Below are positions 27,160 to 35,449 of a DNA stretch of 64,000 nt, one piece after another. The position numbers and the translations under genes are program-made. Under the pieces are notes generated by a model that had not been told where the DNA came from, made no database searches, and worked only from the letters and a program-made list of their open reading frames with translations. The stretch lies in the NCBI GenBank assembly GCA_965232815.1, contig OZ247427.1:2046001-2110000 (forward strand), read 5' to 3'. The stretch's first letter is position 1. Each line of letters begins with the position of its first letter. The stretch is from Bin87 sp026710825 (lineage in GTDB: Bacteria > Chloroflexota > Dehalococcoidia > Lucifugimonadales > UBA3495).

Positions 27160-27244
27160 ACCGATCGGGGCGGGACAGCTGTCCGTCCAATCTCGGTAGG
27201 GGTGAGGCATGCCTCTCCTCGTCCCACATGTCTCAGTAGCGTCC

Positions 27245-27280
27245 AAAAAAGCCGGGGCAACCACGACGGTTGCCCCGGCT
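27245..27280 (-). terminator. Intrinsic terminator of the LLM gene at 27347
   Basis: On the minus strand a perfect 13-bp GC-rich stem (27268-27280 with 27250-27262, 5-nt loop) is followed by six T residues (27250-27245). This is a textbook Rho-independent terminator; it may also stop transcription from the convergent dehydrogenase gene. Confidence 0.85.
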
Positions 27281-27346
27281 AATGCGACGAGATGTACCTG
27301 CCCGCGTTTACGGGCCAACAGGGCAAATGCAGATTTTGGGGTTCGC

Positions 27347-28393
27347 CTAAGCCGTCAGCTTGGGCAGCACTTTCTTGTTGAACAGCCTGAGAGACGCGGT
27401 TTGCATCTCGTCTGACATCAGGTTGCCATAGTTGATCTCGTAGATAAGTTGGTCCAGACCCAAGTTCTCTTCGAGTTCAGTTAGGCGCTCGGTGACCGCA
27501 TCCGGCGTTCCGTACACCACCTTGTCCCGCAGCCAGTCGTCGTAGTCCATGCCCAAGATGATGCGGCTCTGCTCGCCCCAGTCGCCCGTCGTTCCGGCAC
27601 GCCCGGCGTAGGATCCCACACGCTCGCCCAGACGCGTTATCGAGTTCATCGCTGAGTCCATCGGGTTGCGATACGCTGCCTCAGCGTCCTCGTTGACGTA
27701 TATGGGAACCCTTAGACCTACCTTGCCTTCTCCCGCGTGTCCCGCCGCTTTCCACGCCTTGCGGTACTCCGACATCGGGCCCTTCAGTTGGTCCAGCGTG
27801 AAAACGCGGGACGGGTTCACGATCAGCGGGTAGCCCATTGCGCCGATGATTGGAAAACTCTCCGCCGAGGTCACGCCCACAGTGATGGGCGGGTGCGGCT
27901 GCTGGTAAGGCCGGGGCGTAACCGTGAGGTCATCGCACGAATAGTGTTCTCCGTGGAAGGAAAAGGACTCCTCGGTCCACGCCGTCTTGACGATCTCGAG
28001 GAATTCGTCGAAGCGGCTGCGGCTTTCCTCGAACGTGACGTTGAACCCCTCGTGGACGTTAGGGAAAGTTCCTCGGCCCACGCCCAGTTCAACGCGCCCG
28101 TCGCTGATGTGGTCGAGGGTTGCCATTTCCTCGGCGACACGGACTGGGTGACCGAGCGGCAAGCAATACACTGCGGTCCCGACACGCATGGTGTGGGTTT
28201 TGGCGGCAATGGCCGTGGCGATCATCACAGGCGAGGCAAGCACCCGCTCCATGTTGAAGTGGTACTCGGCGAGCCAGCAGGAGGCGACGCCCAGGTCCTC
28301 CGCTTCCTGGACCAGGCGGAACGACTGGATGAAAGCGTCGTGGTGATCGCCATCGATTGGGCGCGGAAATTCCAGGAACAGTCCGTATTCCAT
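27347..28393 (-). CDS. LLM-class flavin-dependent oxidoreductase (luciferase-like)
   Basis: The 348-residue TIM-barrel protein carries the bacterial-luciferase-like pattern: MEYGLFLEFP at the start, SCWLAEYHF near residue 37, RVGTAVYCLPLGHPVRVAEEMATLDHISDGRVELGVGRG (residues about 70-110), and HPPITVGVTSAESFPIIGAMGYPLI. LLM enzymes use FMN or F420 in oxygenase, dehydrogenase or reductase reactions; cofactor choice cannot be read with certainty. AGGAGA lies six bases before the ATG. It is 57 bp downstream of an acyl-CoA synthetase on the same strand and is followed by a strong terminator. Confidence 0.85.
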   Translation of the reverse strand: MEYGLFLEFPRPIDGDHHDAFIQSFRLVQEAEDLGVASCWLAEYHFNMERVLASPVMIATAIAAKTHTMRVGTAVYCLPLGHPVRVAEEMATLDHISDGRVELGVGRGTFPNVHEGFNVTFEESRSRFDEFLEIVKTAWTEESFSFHGEHYSCDDLTVTPRPYQQPHPPITVGVTSAESFPIIGAMGYPLIVNPSRVFTLDQLKGPMSEYRKAWKAAGHAGEGKVGLRVPIYVNEDAEAAYRNPMDSAMNSITRLGERVGSYAGRAGTTGDWGEQSRIILGMDYDDWLRDKVVYGTPDAVTERLTELEENLGLDQLIYEINYGNLMSDEMQTASLRLFNKKVLPKLTA

Positions 28394-28450
28394 ACCAGTT
28401 CTCCTTCGTCAAACCCTTCTTTGGCGGCAGGGCGAAATCTGTCCTATGGA

Positions 28451-30070
28451 CTACACCTGCGAACCTTGGATGCGCCGCTCCTGCCCCTCCCATTCGCGGT
28501 CCCGCAGGATGTATTTTTGAATCTTGCCGGTGGCGGTCTTGGGCAGGTCGCCGAACTCGACACTCTTGGGGGCTTTGAAGTGGGCAATGCGGTCGCGGGT
28601 GAAGTTGATGATTTCATCGGCGCTTACCGTGCCGCCGTCTCTGGGCACGATGAATGCCTTGGGCACCTCGCCCCAGCGGTCGTCGGGCACTCCAACGACG
28701 CAGACCTCCAGGACGGCCGGATGCTCCATGATGACCTTCTCGACCTCCTGGCTGGAGATGTTCTCACCGCCGGAGATAATGATGTCCTTGGAACGGTCCT
28801 GCAGTTCGATGTATCCGTCGGGATGCCAGACGGCGAGGTCGCCGGAGTGGAACCATCCGCCGCGGAAGGCCTCAGCGGTGGCTTCCGGGTCGTCGTAATA
28901 GCCTTTCATCACGGCGTCGCCCTGCATCACCACCTCTCCCATGGTCTCCACGTCCTTGGGAACGTCGACCATGTTCTCGTCGACGACGCGCAGGCCGGTG
29001 CCGTACACCATGAACGGGACGCCCTGGCGAGCCTTGACACGGGCGAGTTCGTCGGAGGGCAAGCCGTCCCACTGCGGCTGGGCGGCGGCAACGGTACACG
29101 GGCCGTAGGTCTCGGTGAGTCCGTAGACATGGATGATCTCCGCGCCCATACCCTCAATGGTGCGAATTACCTGGGGAGCCGGTGGAGCGCCGGCGGTCAT
29201 GATGGTAAGGCCGGACAGGTCGGCGGAGGCGGCTTCCGGCGCGGCATACAGGCCGGTCAGCACGGTGGGCGCGGCGCAAAGGTGGGAGACTGATTCCTCG
29301 CGGATGAGGCGGTAGACCTCGGCGGGATCCACGCGGCGGAGGCAGACGTGGGTGCCTCCGACGGCGGTAACGGCCCACGGGAAGCACCAGCCGTTGGCGT
29401 GGAACATGGGCAGCGTCCACAGGTACATGCTGCGCCAGTTCATGCCCATTTCCATGGCTTCACCGAGGGCGTTGATGTAGGCCCCTCTCGGCGTGTACTC
29501 CACGCCCTTGGGCATGCCGGTGGTGCCGGAGGTGTAGTTGATGGTGAGGGTATCGGTCTCTGATGCAGCGCCGGGCAGTTCATCGAGTGGTTCCACGGAA
29601 GCCAGCCATTGCTCGAACTCGATGCTGGGAATGTCAGTCGCCAATGGGACGGTGTCGCGGACCTGGACGTAGGTCTCGACGCCGGGGCAGTCGTCCCGCA
29701 ACTGCCGCACCGTGTCCGCCAGTTCGGAATCGAACACCAGAACCTTGGAACCAGAGTGATTCAGGATGTAGGCGATTTCTCGCGCGGACAGGCGGATGTT
29801 GAGCGCGACCAGCACTGCGCCGATGCCCATGGGGGCGAAGTTGGCTTCCAACATGGAGGGCAGGTTGGGGACGAGGTAGGCGACGCGGTCACCCGCGTGT
29901 ACGCCGACGCTCCGGAGGGCGGCGGCATGGCGGCGGACGCGGTCGTAGAACTGGGCGTAAGTCGTGACTCCGCCGTTGTAGATGCAGGCGGCCTTATCGG
30001 GGTAGACGGCCGCGCTACGCTCCAAAAACAACAAAGGTGTGAGGTTAGCGGATGTGGCGCTGGTTACCAT
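28451..30070 (-). CDS. AMP-forming fatty acyl-CoA synthetase
   Basis: The 539-residue protein matches medium/long-chain acyl-CoA ligases of the ANL superfamily, which activate a carboxylate through an acyl-adenylate. The P-loop is YTSGTTGMPKG near residue 178, followed by YGLTETYGP near 300 (A5), GWFHSGDLAVWHPDGYIELQDRSKDIIISGGENIS (A7/A8, about 410-445), and the A10 lysine in PKTATGKIQKYILR near the C-terminus. All key residues are present. The substrate could be a fatty or aromatic acid. GGAG lies nine bases before the ATG. It is divergent from the selenoprotein gene and upstream of the LLM gene. Confidence 0.9.
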   Translation of the reverse strand: MVTSATSANLTPLLFLERSAAVYPDKAACIYNGGVTTYAQFYDRVRRHAAALRSVGVHAGDRVAYLVPNLPSMLEANFAPMGIGAVLVALNIRLSAREIAYILNHSGSKVLVFDSELADTVRQLRDDCPGVETYVQVRDTVPLATDIPSIEFEQWLASVEPLDELPGAASETDTLTINYTSGTTGMPKGVEYTPRGAYINALGEAMEMGMNWRSMYLWTLPMFHANGWCFPWAVTAVGGTHVCLRRVDPAEVYRLIREESVSHLCAAPTVLTGLYAAPEAASADLSGLTIMTAGAPPAPQVIRTIEGMGAEIIHVYGLTETYGPCTVAAAQPQWDGLPSDELARVKARQGVPFMVYGTGLRVVDENMVDVPKDVETMGEVVMQGDAVMKGYYDDPEATAEAFRGGWFHSGDLAVWHPDGYIELQDRSKDIIISGGENISSQEVEKVIMEHPAVLEVCVVGVPDDRWGEVPKAFIVPRDGGTVSADEIINFTRDRIAHFKAPKSVEFGDLPKTATGKIQKYILRDREWEGQERRIQGSQV

Positions 30071-30167
30071 GGGATGGACTCCGATTCACAATATGGATGC
30101 AGCGATTTGATACGTCATTCTGTACCGTAAGGCTCGAAATGTCCAGAAGAACATCGGGCCGGCGCCG

Positions 30168-30176
30168 TGGTATGAT
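30168..30176 (+). promoter_or_regulatory. Extended -10 promoter for the UGSC selenoprotein gene
   Basis: TGGTATGAT is an extended -10 element 26 bp before the ATG at 30203; a GAGGT ribosome site sits seven bases before the ATG. No convincing -35 is seen. Confidence 0.5.
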
Positions 30177-30202
30177 GCCGAAAACACGATCGAGGTAGCG
30201 AT

Positions 30203-30763
30203 ATGCAAGCGCGCGTAGCCACAGCGCCTGAGGTAGGGCGAGTAACGTATCTGAACCCGACCGGGTTCGTGCACCAGGTCGACCGGCATTTGACCCGACG
30301 GTTGGACTCGGTCGCGGGTAAAGTGGCCGGGTTGCTGGACAACGGCAACGACACGTCCAGTTATTTCTTCAATAGCCTGGCGGAGACTCTGGAGCGCGAT
30401 TACGGGGTCAGCAAGGTGGTACTGCGCACCAAGTTCACGTCGACGCGGCCGGCTGAGCAGGGTCTCATTGATCAGATGGGAGCGGAGGCCGATTTCCTGA
30501 TCTCGGGTGTGGCGCTTTGAGGGTCCTGCACTTCGGGCAGTATGCTCGACGCAGTGAATTTTGAGGACTACGGCAAACCGGCGGCGGTGGTTGCGACTAC
30601 GAACTTTGTGCGGCTGGCCACTTCCATAGCGCGGGCGAGTCACCTGGACGCGCTGCCGCTGGTGACGATACCGCACCCGCTGGGGAACTCCACCGAGGCG
30701 GCGGAGAGGGCCAGGGTTGTGGCGGCAGAAGTGGTGGCCGCGATCACGTCCGAACAAACCTGA
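30203..30763 (+). CDS. UGSC-motif selenoprotein (in-frame UGA read as selenocysteine at residue 106)
   Basis: The frame opens at ATG 30203 and meets TGA at 30518-30520, and continues in the same frame to a stop at 30761-30763, for 186 residues. The codons TGA GGG TCC TGC give U-G-S-C, the motif that names a known (seleno)protein family (recalled from metagenome selenoprotein surveys; homologues use CGSC). Flanks fit that family: an N-terminal NPTG, FFNSLAETLERDYGV, and after the motif MLDAVNFEDYGKPAAVVATTNFVRLA and LPLVTIPHPLGN. A stem-loop at 30533-30549 resembles a bacterial SECIS. U and C of UGSC probably form a redox selenenylsulfide; the substrate is unknown. Ordinary gene callers would split it at the UGA (105 and 73 residues). 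A Cys-to-stop mutation is the alternative, but both sides remain intact. No selenium genes lie in the window. Confidence 0.85.
30533..30549 (+). promoter_or_regulatory. Candidate bacterial SECIS stem-loop
   Basis: TCGGGC (30533-30538) pairs with GCTCGA (30544-30549) through six pairs, one of them G-U, around the loop AGTAT. The apical loop contains GU and starts 19 nt after the UGA, within the range seen for SelB-recognised elements inside bacterial coding regions. A competing 5-bp hairpin with a UUCG tetraloop (30526-30540) can form from the overlapping sequence. Confidence 0.6.
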
Positions 30764-30781
30764 TCCCAAGCGGAGCCGATT

Positions 30782-31879
30782 ATGCTGGATCAGGGACAGG
30801 ACAACCGCCTGACCGGGTTGGATACCGTCCAGGGAGCGCTGGACACGATCGAAACCTATTTTGAGAACGGTTGGACCGACGGTCTGCCGGTGGTGCCGCC
30901 GACTGAGTCTGCGGTGGCCGAGTTCGTGGCGGCGTCCGGGCGGGATGGCTCGGAGGTTCTAGGCTTGATGCCGCCTCGCATGGGAGTGGTGACGGTCGAG
31001 GCGGTGGCGACCAACGCGGTGATGGCGGGATGCCTTCCGGCATACATGCCGGTGGTGCTGGCAGCCACGGAGGCGGCCCTGGACCCGGTGTTGGATATAC
31101 GAGGCCTGCAAGCGACCAGCGACCCGGCTGCGCCGTTGATCATCGTGAGCGGGCCGGTGGTGGATCAGGTTGGGATCAATCATGGAGTGGGTCTGTTCGG
31201 GCACGGGAGTCGGGCCAACGCGACCATCGGGCGGGCCCTGCGGCTCATGATGATCAACCTGGGAGACGGCCGGCCGGACACCGGTGACAAGTCGACGATG
31301 GGCTCGCCTTCCAAATACTCCTACTGCATGGGAGCGGACGCGGACACCCCGTGGGCTCCGATACATACCGATTTCGGCTTTGGTCCGGAAGAGAGTTGCG
31401 TAACCGTGTTCGCGGCAGACGGGCCCCGGGGCAACAACCCGGCGGGTTCGGGGAGCATGGAGTTCGCATTGTGGTTGCTGGCGGATTCGCTGCGGAATCT
31501 GAATCCGAACATGATCCACGGCGGGCATACCCTGGTGGTGATCAGCCCGTTGATCGCCCATGGACTGCATGAGGAAGGCTGGACGAAACGGGACGCGCAG
31601 TTGTACCTGTATGAAAAGGCGCGGGTCCCGATTGAGCGGGTGCGCCGGTACAAGGAACTGCGCTACGGGCGCAACGTGGAGGCGGGTGAGCCATACTTCT
31701 GGCCCAAGTGGCTGGATGTCGAGGACCCCACCGAACCGGACCCGATGCTGCCCATCGTCCGGGATCCGGACAACATCATGATCGTGGTGGCGGGAGATCC
31801 GGCCAGATCGAGGTCTGCGTTCTGCCCGGCGCGGCCGTACAACCGGCCGGTGACGAAGGCGGTGCGGACGGTGGGGTAG
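30782..31879 (+). CDS. Conserved partner of the UGSC selenoprotein, function unknown
   Basis: The 365-residue protein begins 18 bp after the selenoprotein stop with an AGCGGAG ribosome site, so they are almost certainly one operon. It has motif-like stretches such as NGWTDGLPVVPPTESAV near residue 32, VEAVATNAVMAGCLPAYMPVV near 75, IIVSGPVVDQVGINHG near 120 and SRANATIGRALRLMMINLG near 140. These suggest a soluble enzyme with conserved Cys (AGCLPAY, SYCMGAD, EESCVTV, AFCPARPY). No signal peptide or membrane helix is visible. I do not recognise a catalytic family. Position suggests it supplies the substrate-binding or catalytic part of a system in which the small UGSC protein is the redox element; this is inference. 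Confidence 0.75.
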   Translation: MLDQGQDNRLTGLDTVQGALDTIETYFENGWTDGLPVVPPTESAVAEFVAASGRDGSEVLGLMPPRMGVVTVEAVATNAVMAGCLPAYMPVVLAATEAALDPVLDIRGLQATSDPAAPLIIVSGPVVDQVGINHGVGLFGHGSRANATIGRALRLMMINLGDGRPDTGDKSTMGSPSKYSYCMGADADTPWAPIHTDFGFGPEESCVTVFAADGPRGNNPAGSGSMEFALWLLADSLRNLNPNMIHGGHTLVVISPLIAHGLHEEGWTKRDAQLYLYEKARVPIERVRRYKELRYGRNVEAGEPYFWPKWLDVEDPTEPDPMLPIVRDPDNIMIVVAGDPARSRSAFCPARPYNRPVTKAVRTVG

Positions 31880-31940
31880 GGTGTTTTCACGGGTGGGCAT
31901 GGATATACGGGACGGTCTGACATCCGAACAGGATTAGGGT

Positions 31941-32852
31941 ATGACGAGCCAGGAACGGGATTTTGTTGGGTATGGGGCGGAGCCGCCGGTTGTTGAGTGG
32001 CCGGGAGGGGCGCGGATTGCGGTTTCGGTGGTGGTGAACTACGAGGAGGGGAGCGAGACTTCGCTGCTGGACGGCGATGCGGCTCACGAGTCGAACAACG
32101 AAGTGCCGTCGCCGATTCCGGCGGGGCAACGAGACCTATTCAACGAGTCGTTTTTCGAGTACGGGAGCCGGGTGGGCGTGTGGCGGATTCTGAATCTGCT
32201 GGACAAGTACGACGTGAAGAGCACGTTTTTCTGCTGCGCCGTGGCGATGGAGCGGAACCGTGAGGTGGCGAGAGCAGTGGTGGAACGCGGCCATGAGGTG
32301 TGCGGGCACGGGTACCGCTGGGAGGAATACCACAGCAAGACGCGGGAGGAGGAGGCCGAGGCGATTCGCAAGACGGTGGAATCGCTGACGGAGACGACCG
32401 GAGTGCGGCCGGTGGGATGGTTCACGCGGTATGGGCCGAGCGTGAACACGCGCGATCTGGTGGTGGGCGAAGGCGGATTCATTTACGACAGCGGGGTTTT
32501 CAACGACGACCTGCCGTACTACACGGAGGTTGACGGGAAACCGTGGCCGGTGTTGCCGTACAGCTTCGAGACGAACGACGCGCGATTCTGGCGAGGCGGT
32601 CTGAACAGCGTGGGAGACTTTTACGAGTACCTGAAAGACACGTTCGACGTGCTGTACGAGGAAGGCAGGTCACACCCGAAAATGATGTCGGTGGGGCTGC
32701 ATTGCCGGATCGCGGGCAGGCCGGCGCGGTCAAGGGCGCTGGACCGGTTCCTGCGATACGCGAAGAATCACCCCGGAGTGTGGTTCGCGCGGCGGGACGA
32801 GATTGCGCGGTGGTGGTTGGAGAAGTACCCGCCGGGGACGCTGCAATCGTAA
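31941..32852 (+). CDS. PuuE-like polysaccharide deacetylase family protein
   Basis: The 303-residue NodB-fold protein has the PuuE/HpPgdA-type signature rather than the classical TFDDG: ISVVVNYEEGSE-like near residue 30 (VVNYEEGSET), YDVKSTFFCCAVAMERN near 95, and GHEVCGHGYRWEEYHS near 120, which supplies the metal ligands. WFTRYGPSVNTRDLV, MMSVGLHCRIAGRP and a C-terminal VWFARRDEIARWW follow. This subgroup includes allantoinase and peptidoglycan or other amide hydrolases. It lies 61 bp after the UGSC partner gene on the same strand and may belong to the same transcript. The substrate is unknown. Confidence 0.85.
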   Translation: MTSQERDFVGYGAEPPVVEWPGGARIAVSVVVNYEEGSETSLLDGDAAHESNNEVPSPIPAGQRDLFNESFFEYGSRVGVWRILNLLDKYDVKSTFFCCAVAMERNREVARAVVERGHEVCGHGYRWEEYHSKTREEEAEAIRKTVESLTETTGVRPVGWFTRYGPSVNTRDLVVGEGGFIYDSGVFNDDLPYYTEVDGKPWPVLPYSFETNDARFWRGGLNSVGDFYEYLKDTFDVLYEEGRSHPKMMSVGLHCRIAGRPARSRALDRFLRYAKNHPGVWFARRDEIARWWLEKYPPGTLQS

Positions 32853-33171
32853 GCGTCGGGTGGTTCGCGGTTGATCCTGGTTCGGGTCGCCGGGACCGTA
32901 CCCTGATATTGAGACGGTCCGCGCACCCGCAAGATTCCGTTGCGCGAGGAATCCCTGGATACCGGCTTTCGCCGGTATGACTGATCGCCGTCAGTACGTA
33001 CGCCGGCTTGGCACAGCCGCGGATTCCGGCGTTGCCGGGGTCTCCGGGTTCACGCTTTCGCGGGAATGATGGTTCTGACCTGGCGCGGAGGCCTCCATCC
33101 TGAATGGGCGCGAGATCTGTAGAGGCGGGTCTCAGACCCGCCCCTACGGTTGGAACGATGATGGGAGGATT
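32853..33171. other. Intergenic region with dispersed hairpin repeats
   Basis: About 320 bp with no gene. It holds a perfect ATACCGGC/GCCGGTAT hairpin (32959-32978), a second degenerate GGATTCC-type element (about 33027-33068) and a GGCGGGTCT/AGACCCGCC hairpin (33124-33142) followed by CCTACGG. Confidence 0.6.
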
Positions 33172-33957
33172 CTACGAACTCCACTCGTTCAGGTGGATGA
33201 TGGAGAACACTGCGCCTTCGGGGTCAAACAGGACCGAGAAACGGGCGAAGTCGGGAATGTCGCGGGGTTCTACGCAGACTTTGCCGCCGAGTTCCTGGGC
33301 TTTGGCTACGGTGGCGTCGACGTCGTCCACGCCGAAATAGACGCCCCAGTTGGGTGGGACCGGGCCCCAGTCCTCGCCGATTTTGAGGATGCCGGCGGCG
33401 GGGTTGCCGGCCACCTTGACCAGCGTGTACTCGAAGGGAGTGTCGGGGTCGGGGACGATTTCCGCGCCGAGGACGGCGGAGTAGAAGGCCGTGGCGGAAT
33501 CGACGTCGGTGGTAGCCAGTTCGAACCAGGTCGGTGCGCCGGGTTCGCCGAGTTTGCCGGCGCCGGCGTGCTTGAGGGGATACCAGAGGCGGAGGAAAGC
33601 GCTTTCCTGATCCTGGATGATGGCCATGCGTCCGACGTCGAGCACGTCGCAGGGTTCAAAGATGACGGTTCCGCCGGCGGCCTTGGCGCGCTCGACGGCG
33701 GCCTCGAGGTCATCTACGGTCACGTAGACGCTCCAGTGGGAGGGCAGATCCTGCTGCATGGGTCCGGCTTCAGCGGTGGCGCAGACGGGGACGCCATCGT
33801 GGGAGAACATGGTGTAGACCATGCCCTCTCCGGCTGGATGGTCGTCGTAGGTCCAGCCGAAAAGGCCGGTGTAGAAATTCTTGGCGACCTGTCCATCGTG
33901 GGCGAGGTGGTCAGCCCACGATGGGGAGCCTGGTGGGTATTCGGTCATTTCGGGCAT
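33172..33957 (-). CDS. Two-domain VOC (glyoxalase/dioxygenase superfamily) protein
   Basis: The 261-residue protein is a tandem of two VOC modules (about 10-125 and 140-258), each with the beta-alpha-beta3 pattern: 'W.Dh...d...a..FY..lFGW', 'W.vYv.VdDleaav.rak..GG.v', then 'FELATTDVDSATAFYSAVLG' and 'NWGVYFGVDDVDATVAKAQELGGKVCVEP'. VOC proteins bind a metal and act as glyoxalases, dioxygenases, epimerases or resistance proteins; this tandem type is generally of unknown substrate. It is convergent with the deacetylase gene, across hairpin repeats. Confidence 0.85.
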   Translation of the reverse strand: MPEMTEYPPGSPSWADHLAHDGQVAKNFYTGLFGWTYDDHPAGEGMVYTMFSHDGVPVCATAEAGPMQQDLPSHWSVYVTVDDLEAAVERAKAAGGTVIFEPCDVLDVGRMAIIQDQESAFLRLWYPLKHAGAGKLGEPGAPTWFELATTDVDSATAFYSAVLGAEIVPDPDTPFEYTLVKVAGNPAAGILKIGEDWGPVPPNWGVYFGVDDVDATVAKAQELGGKVCVEPRDIPDFARFSVLFDPEGAVFSIIHLNEWSS

Positions 33958-34063
33958 GGTGAGCCTCCGTTGTGAATTTGCCGGTTAAGGATATCAGGGG
34001 GCATTGCGCTCGTCGTGGGGCGGGTGTCATCGAATTTCTCAAGATGCGCTTGGGCAAAGATTC

Positions 34064-34085
34064 GGGGCGAATGATCATTCGCCCC
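34064..34085. repeat. Perfect 22-bp palindrome after the LLM gene
   Basis: GGGGCGAATGATCATTCGCCCC is a perfect palindrome followed by TACG. A degenerate relative ending CGCCCTTACGG occurs at 48133-48153 after fakB, and the 33124 and 61043 hairpins share the CGCCCCTACG tail. It lies 26 bp beyond the stop of the minus-strand LLM gene and may form its transcript end. Confidence 0.65.
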
Positions 34086-34111
34086 TACGAAGGATCGGAC
34101 GGTGTTTCGGG

Positions 34112-35308
34112 TCAGTTGTCGGCGGGGACAGAGACCTCGACCCTGGTGTCCTTGAAGGCGGGCATGACCTCTTCGGCGAACCACTGAAGTTGGTCAAGGA
34201 TGACGGACTGAGGGGTGCCGACGGGCTGTCCGACCTGGACGCGCTTGAGGCCGGGGTACCGTTCCTCGACACCCTTGAGTTTTTCGATGATCAACTCGGG
34301 CGGGCCGGCCAGGACGCTGCCGTTCTCGATGGCGTCCTCAATGGTGGGAAGGCCGGCGTTGGGAGCGACCTCAGGATTGCTGATGTCTCGGATCTGTTGC
34401 TCGGTGAGGCCGCGGGTGAGGCGCAGGGGGCCGAACATCTTGAGGTTTTCCTCGTAGTACCCCGCACCGGCACGGGCGGCCTCCTCGACGGTGGGGGCGA
34501 GGTGGAAGTGGAAGCCGACGGCCAGGTCCTCGCCGAGTTCGGCGTCGGGCTTGCCGTTGCGCTGGAGAGCGTCGCGGTAGGCGTGCATGATGCCGTCCAT
34601 GGCGCCGCCCTCGGAGGAACCGCCGCCGATGACGCCCTTGATGCCCATCTTGGCCATGAACTCGAGGGCGCGACCGGTGCCACCCTGGATGGGCTGCCAG
34701 CACTCCACCGGCAGGGTCCGGGGGCGGGGGACCAAGGTGATTTCTTCGAGGTCATAGCCGCGGTAGGGAACCTGGGGCGGGAAGTCGTAGTGCTTGCCGT
34801 GGTGGGAGAATGAGCGCTCGTGGAACGCCTTGAAAACGACCTCGACCTGCTCTTCGAAGAGTTCACGGTTGGCGGCCTGGTCCATGAGGGGGGAACCGAG
34901 GGCCTCGACCTCACGGGTGTGGTAACCGCGACCGACGCCGAATGTTACGCGGCCCTTGGTGAGCCAATCGGCCATGGCGAAGTCCTCAGCGAGGCGGAGG
35001 GGGTGCCACATGGGGGCGATGTTGAAACCGCAGCCGAAGCGGAGACGCTCGGTTACGTGGGCGAGGTGAACGATGAACATCAACAGGTTGGGGATGCACT
35101 CGTAGCCCTCGGGCTGGAAGTGGTGCTCTGCCATCCAGAAGGTGTCGTAGCCGTGCTTGTCGAGGGTCTGGGCGATGGCGACGCCCTTGTCGAATGCGGT
35201 GGCGAGGTACTCGTCGGAGTAGGTACGGTCGTTGACCGCGATGCCGCCGTAGCCGACGTTTTCCATGTCGACATGACCGGCGTAAAGACTGTCAAACGTG
35301 GTGATCAT
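34112..35308 (-). CDS. LLM-class flavin-dependent oxidoreductase (luciferase-like)
   Basis: The 398-residue protein begins MITTFDSLYAGHVDMENVGY. It has HGYDTFWMAEHHFQPEG, LRFGCGFNIAPMWHPLRLAEDFAMADWLTKGRVTFGVGRGYHTREVE, and ITLVPRPRTLPVECWQPIQGG, the ordered blocks of the LLM family. GGAGG lies seven bases before 35308; an upstream in-frame Met at 35383 has no ribosome site. It is longer than the 348-residue LLM at 27347, and the two are only distantly alike. It is probably an oxygenase or dehydrogenase using FMN or F420; the substrate is unknown. Confidence 0.85.
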   Translation of the reverse strand: MITTFDSLYAGHVDMENVGYGGIAVNDRTYSDEYLATAFDKGVAIAQTLDKHGYDTFWMAEHHFQPEGYECIPNLLMFIVHLAHVTERLRFGCGFNIAPMWHPLRLAEDFAMADWLTKGRVTFGVGRGYHTREVEALGSPLMDQAANRELFEEQVEVVFKAFHERSFSHHGKHYDFPPQVPYRGYDLEEITLVPRPRTLPVECWQPIQGGTGRALEFMAKMGIKGVIGGGSSEGGAMDGIMHAYRDALQRNGKPDAELGEDLAVGFHFHLAPTVEEAARAGAGYYEENLKMFGPLRLTRGLTEQQIRDISNPEVAPNAGLPTIEDAIENGSVLAGPPELIIEKLKGVEERYPGLKRVQVGQPVGTPQSVILDQLQWFAEEVMPAFKDTRVEVSVPADN

Positions 35309-35449
35309 GGGTGAGCCTCCAGACGTGAGGCGGCGTGAATCGCCGGTGGAGTCGGCAATCTGCGCCGCAGATCGTAGAGGCATTGTAGGTTATGCAAGGC
35401 TGCCATTCAACCTAGGGCGGATGCCGGCGGCTTTCCGGGCCCGGCGAGA

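Noticed and set aside
30203..30763. Interpretation as two separate small genes or a pseudogene
   Set aside because: Both halves are in one frame and complete a known motif exactly at the UGA, and a SECIS-like hairpin follows. A nonsense mutation remains the only real alternative and is stated in the feature.
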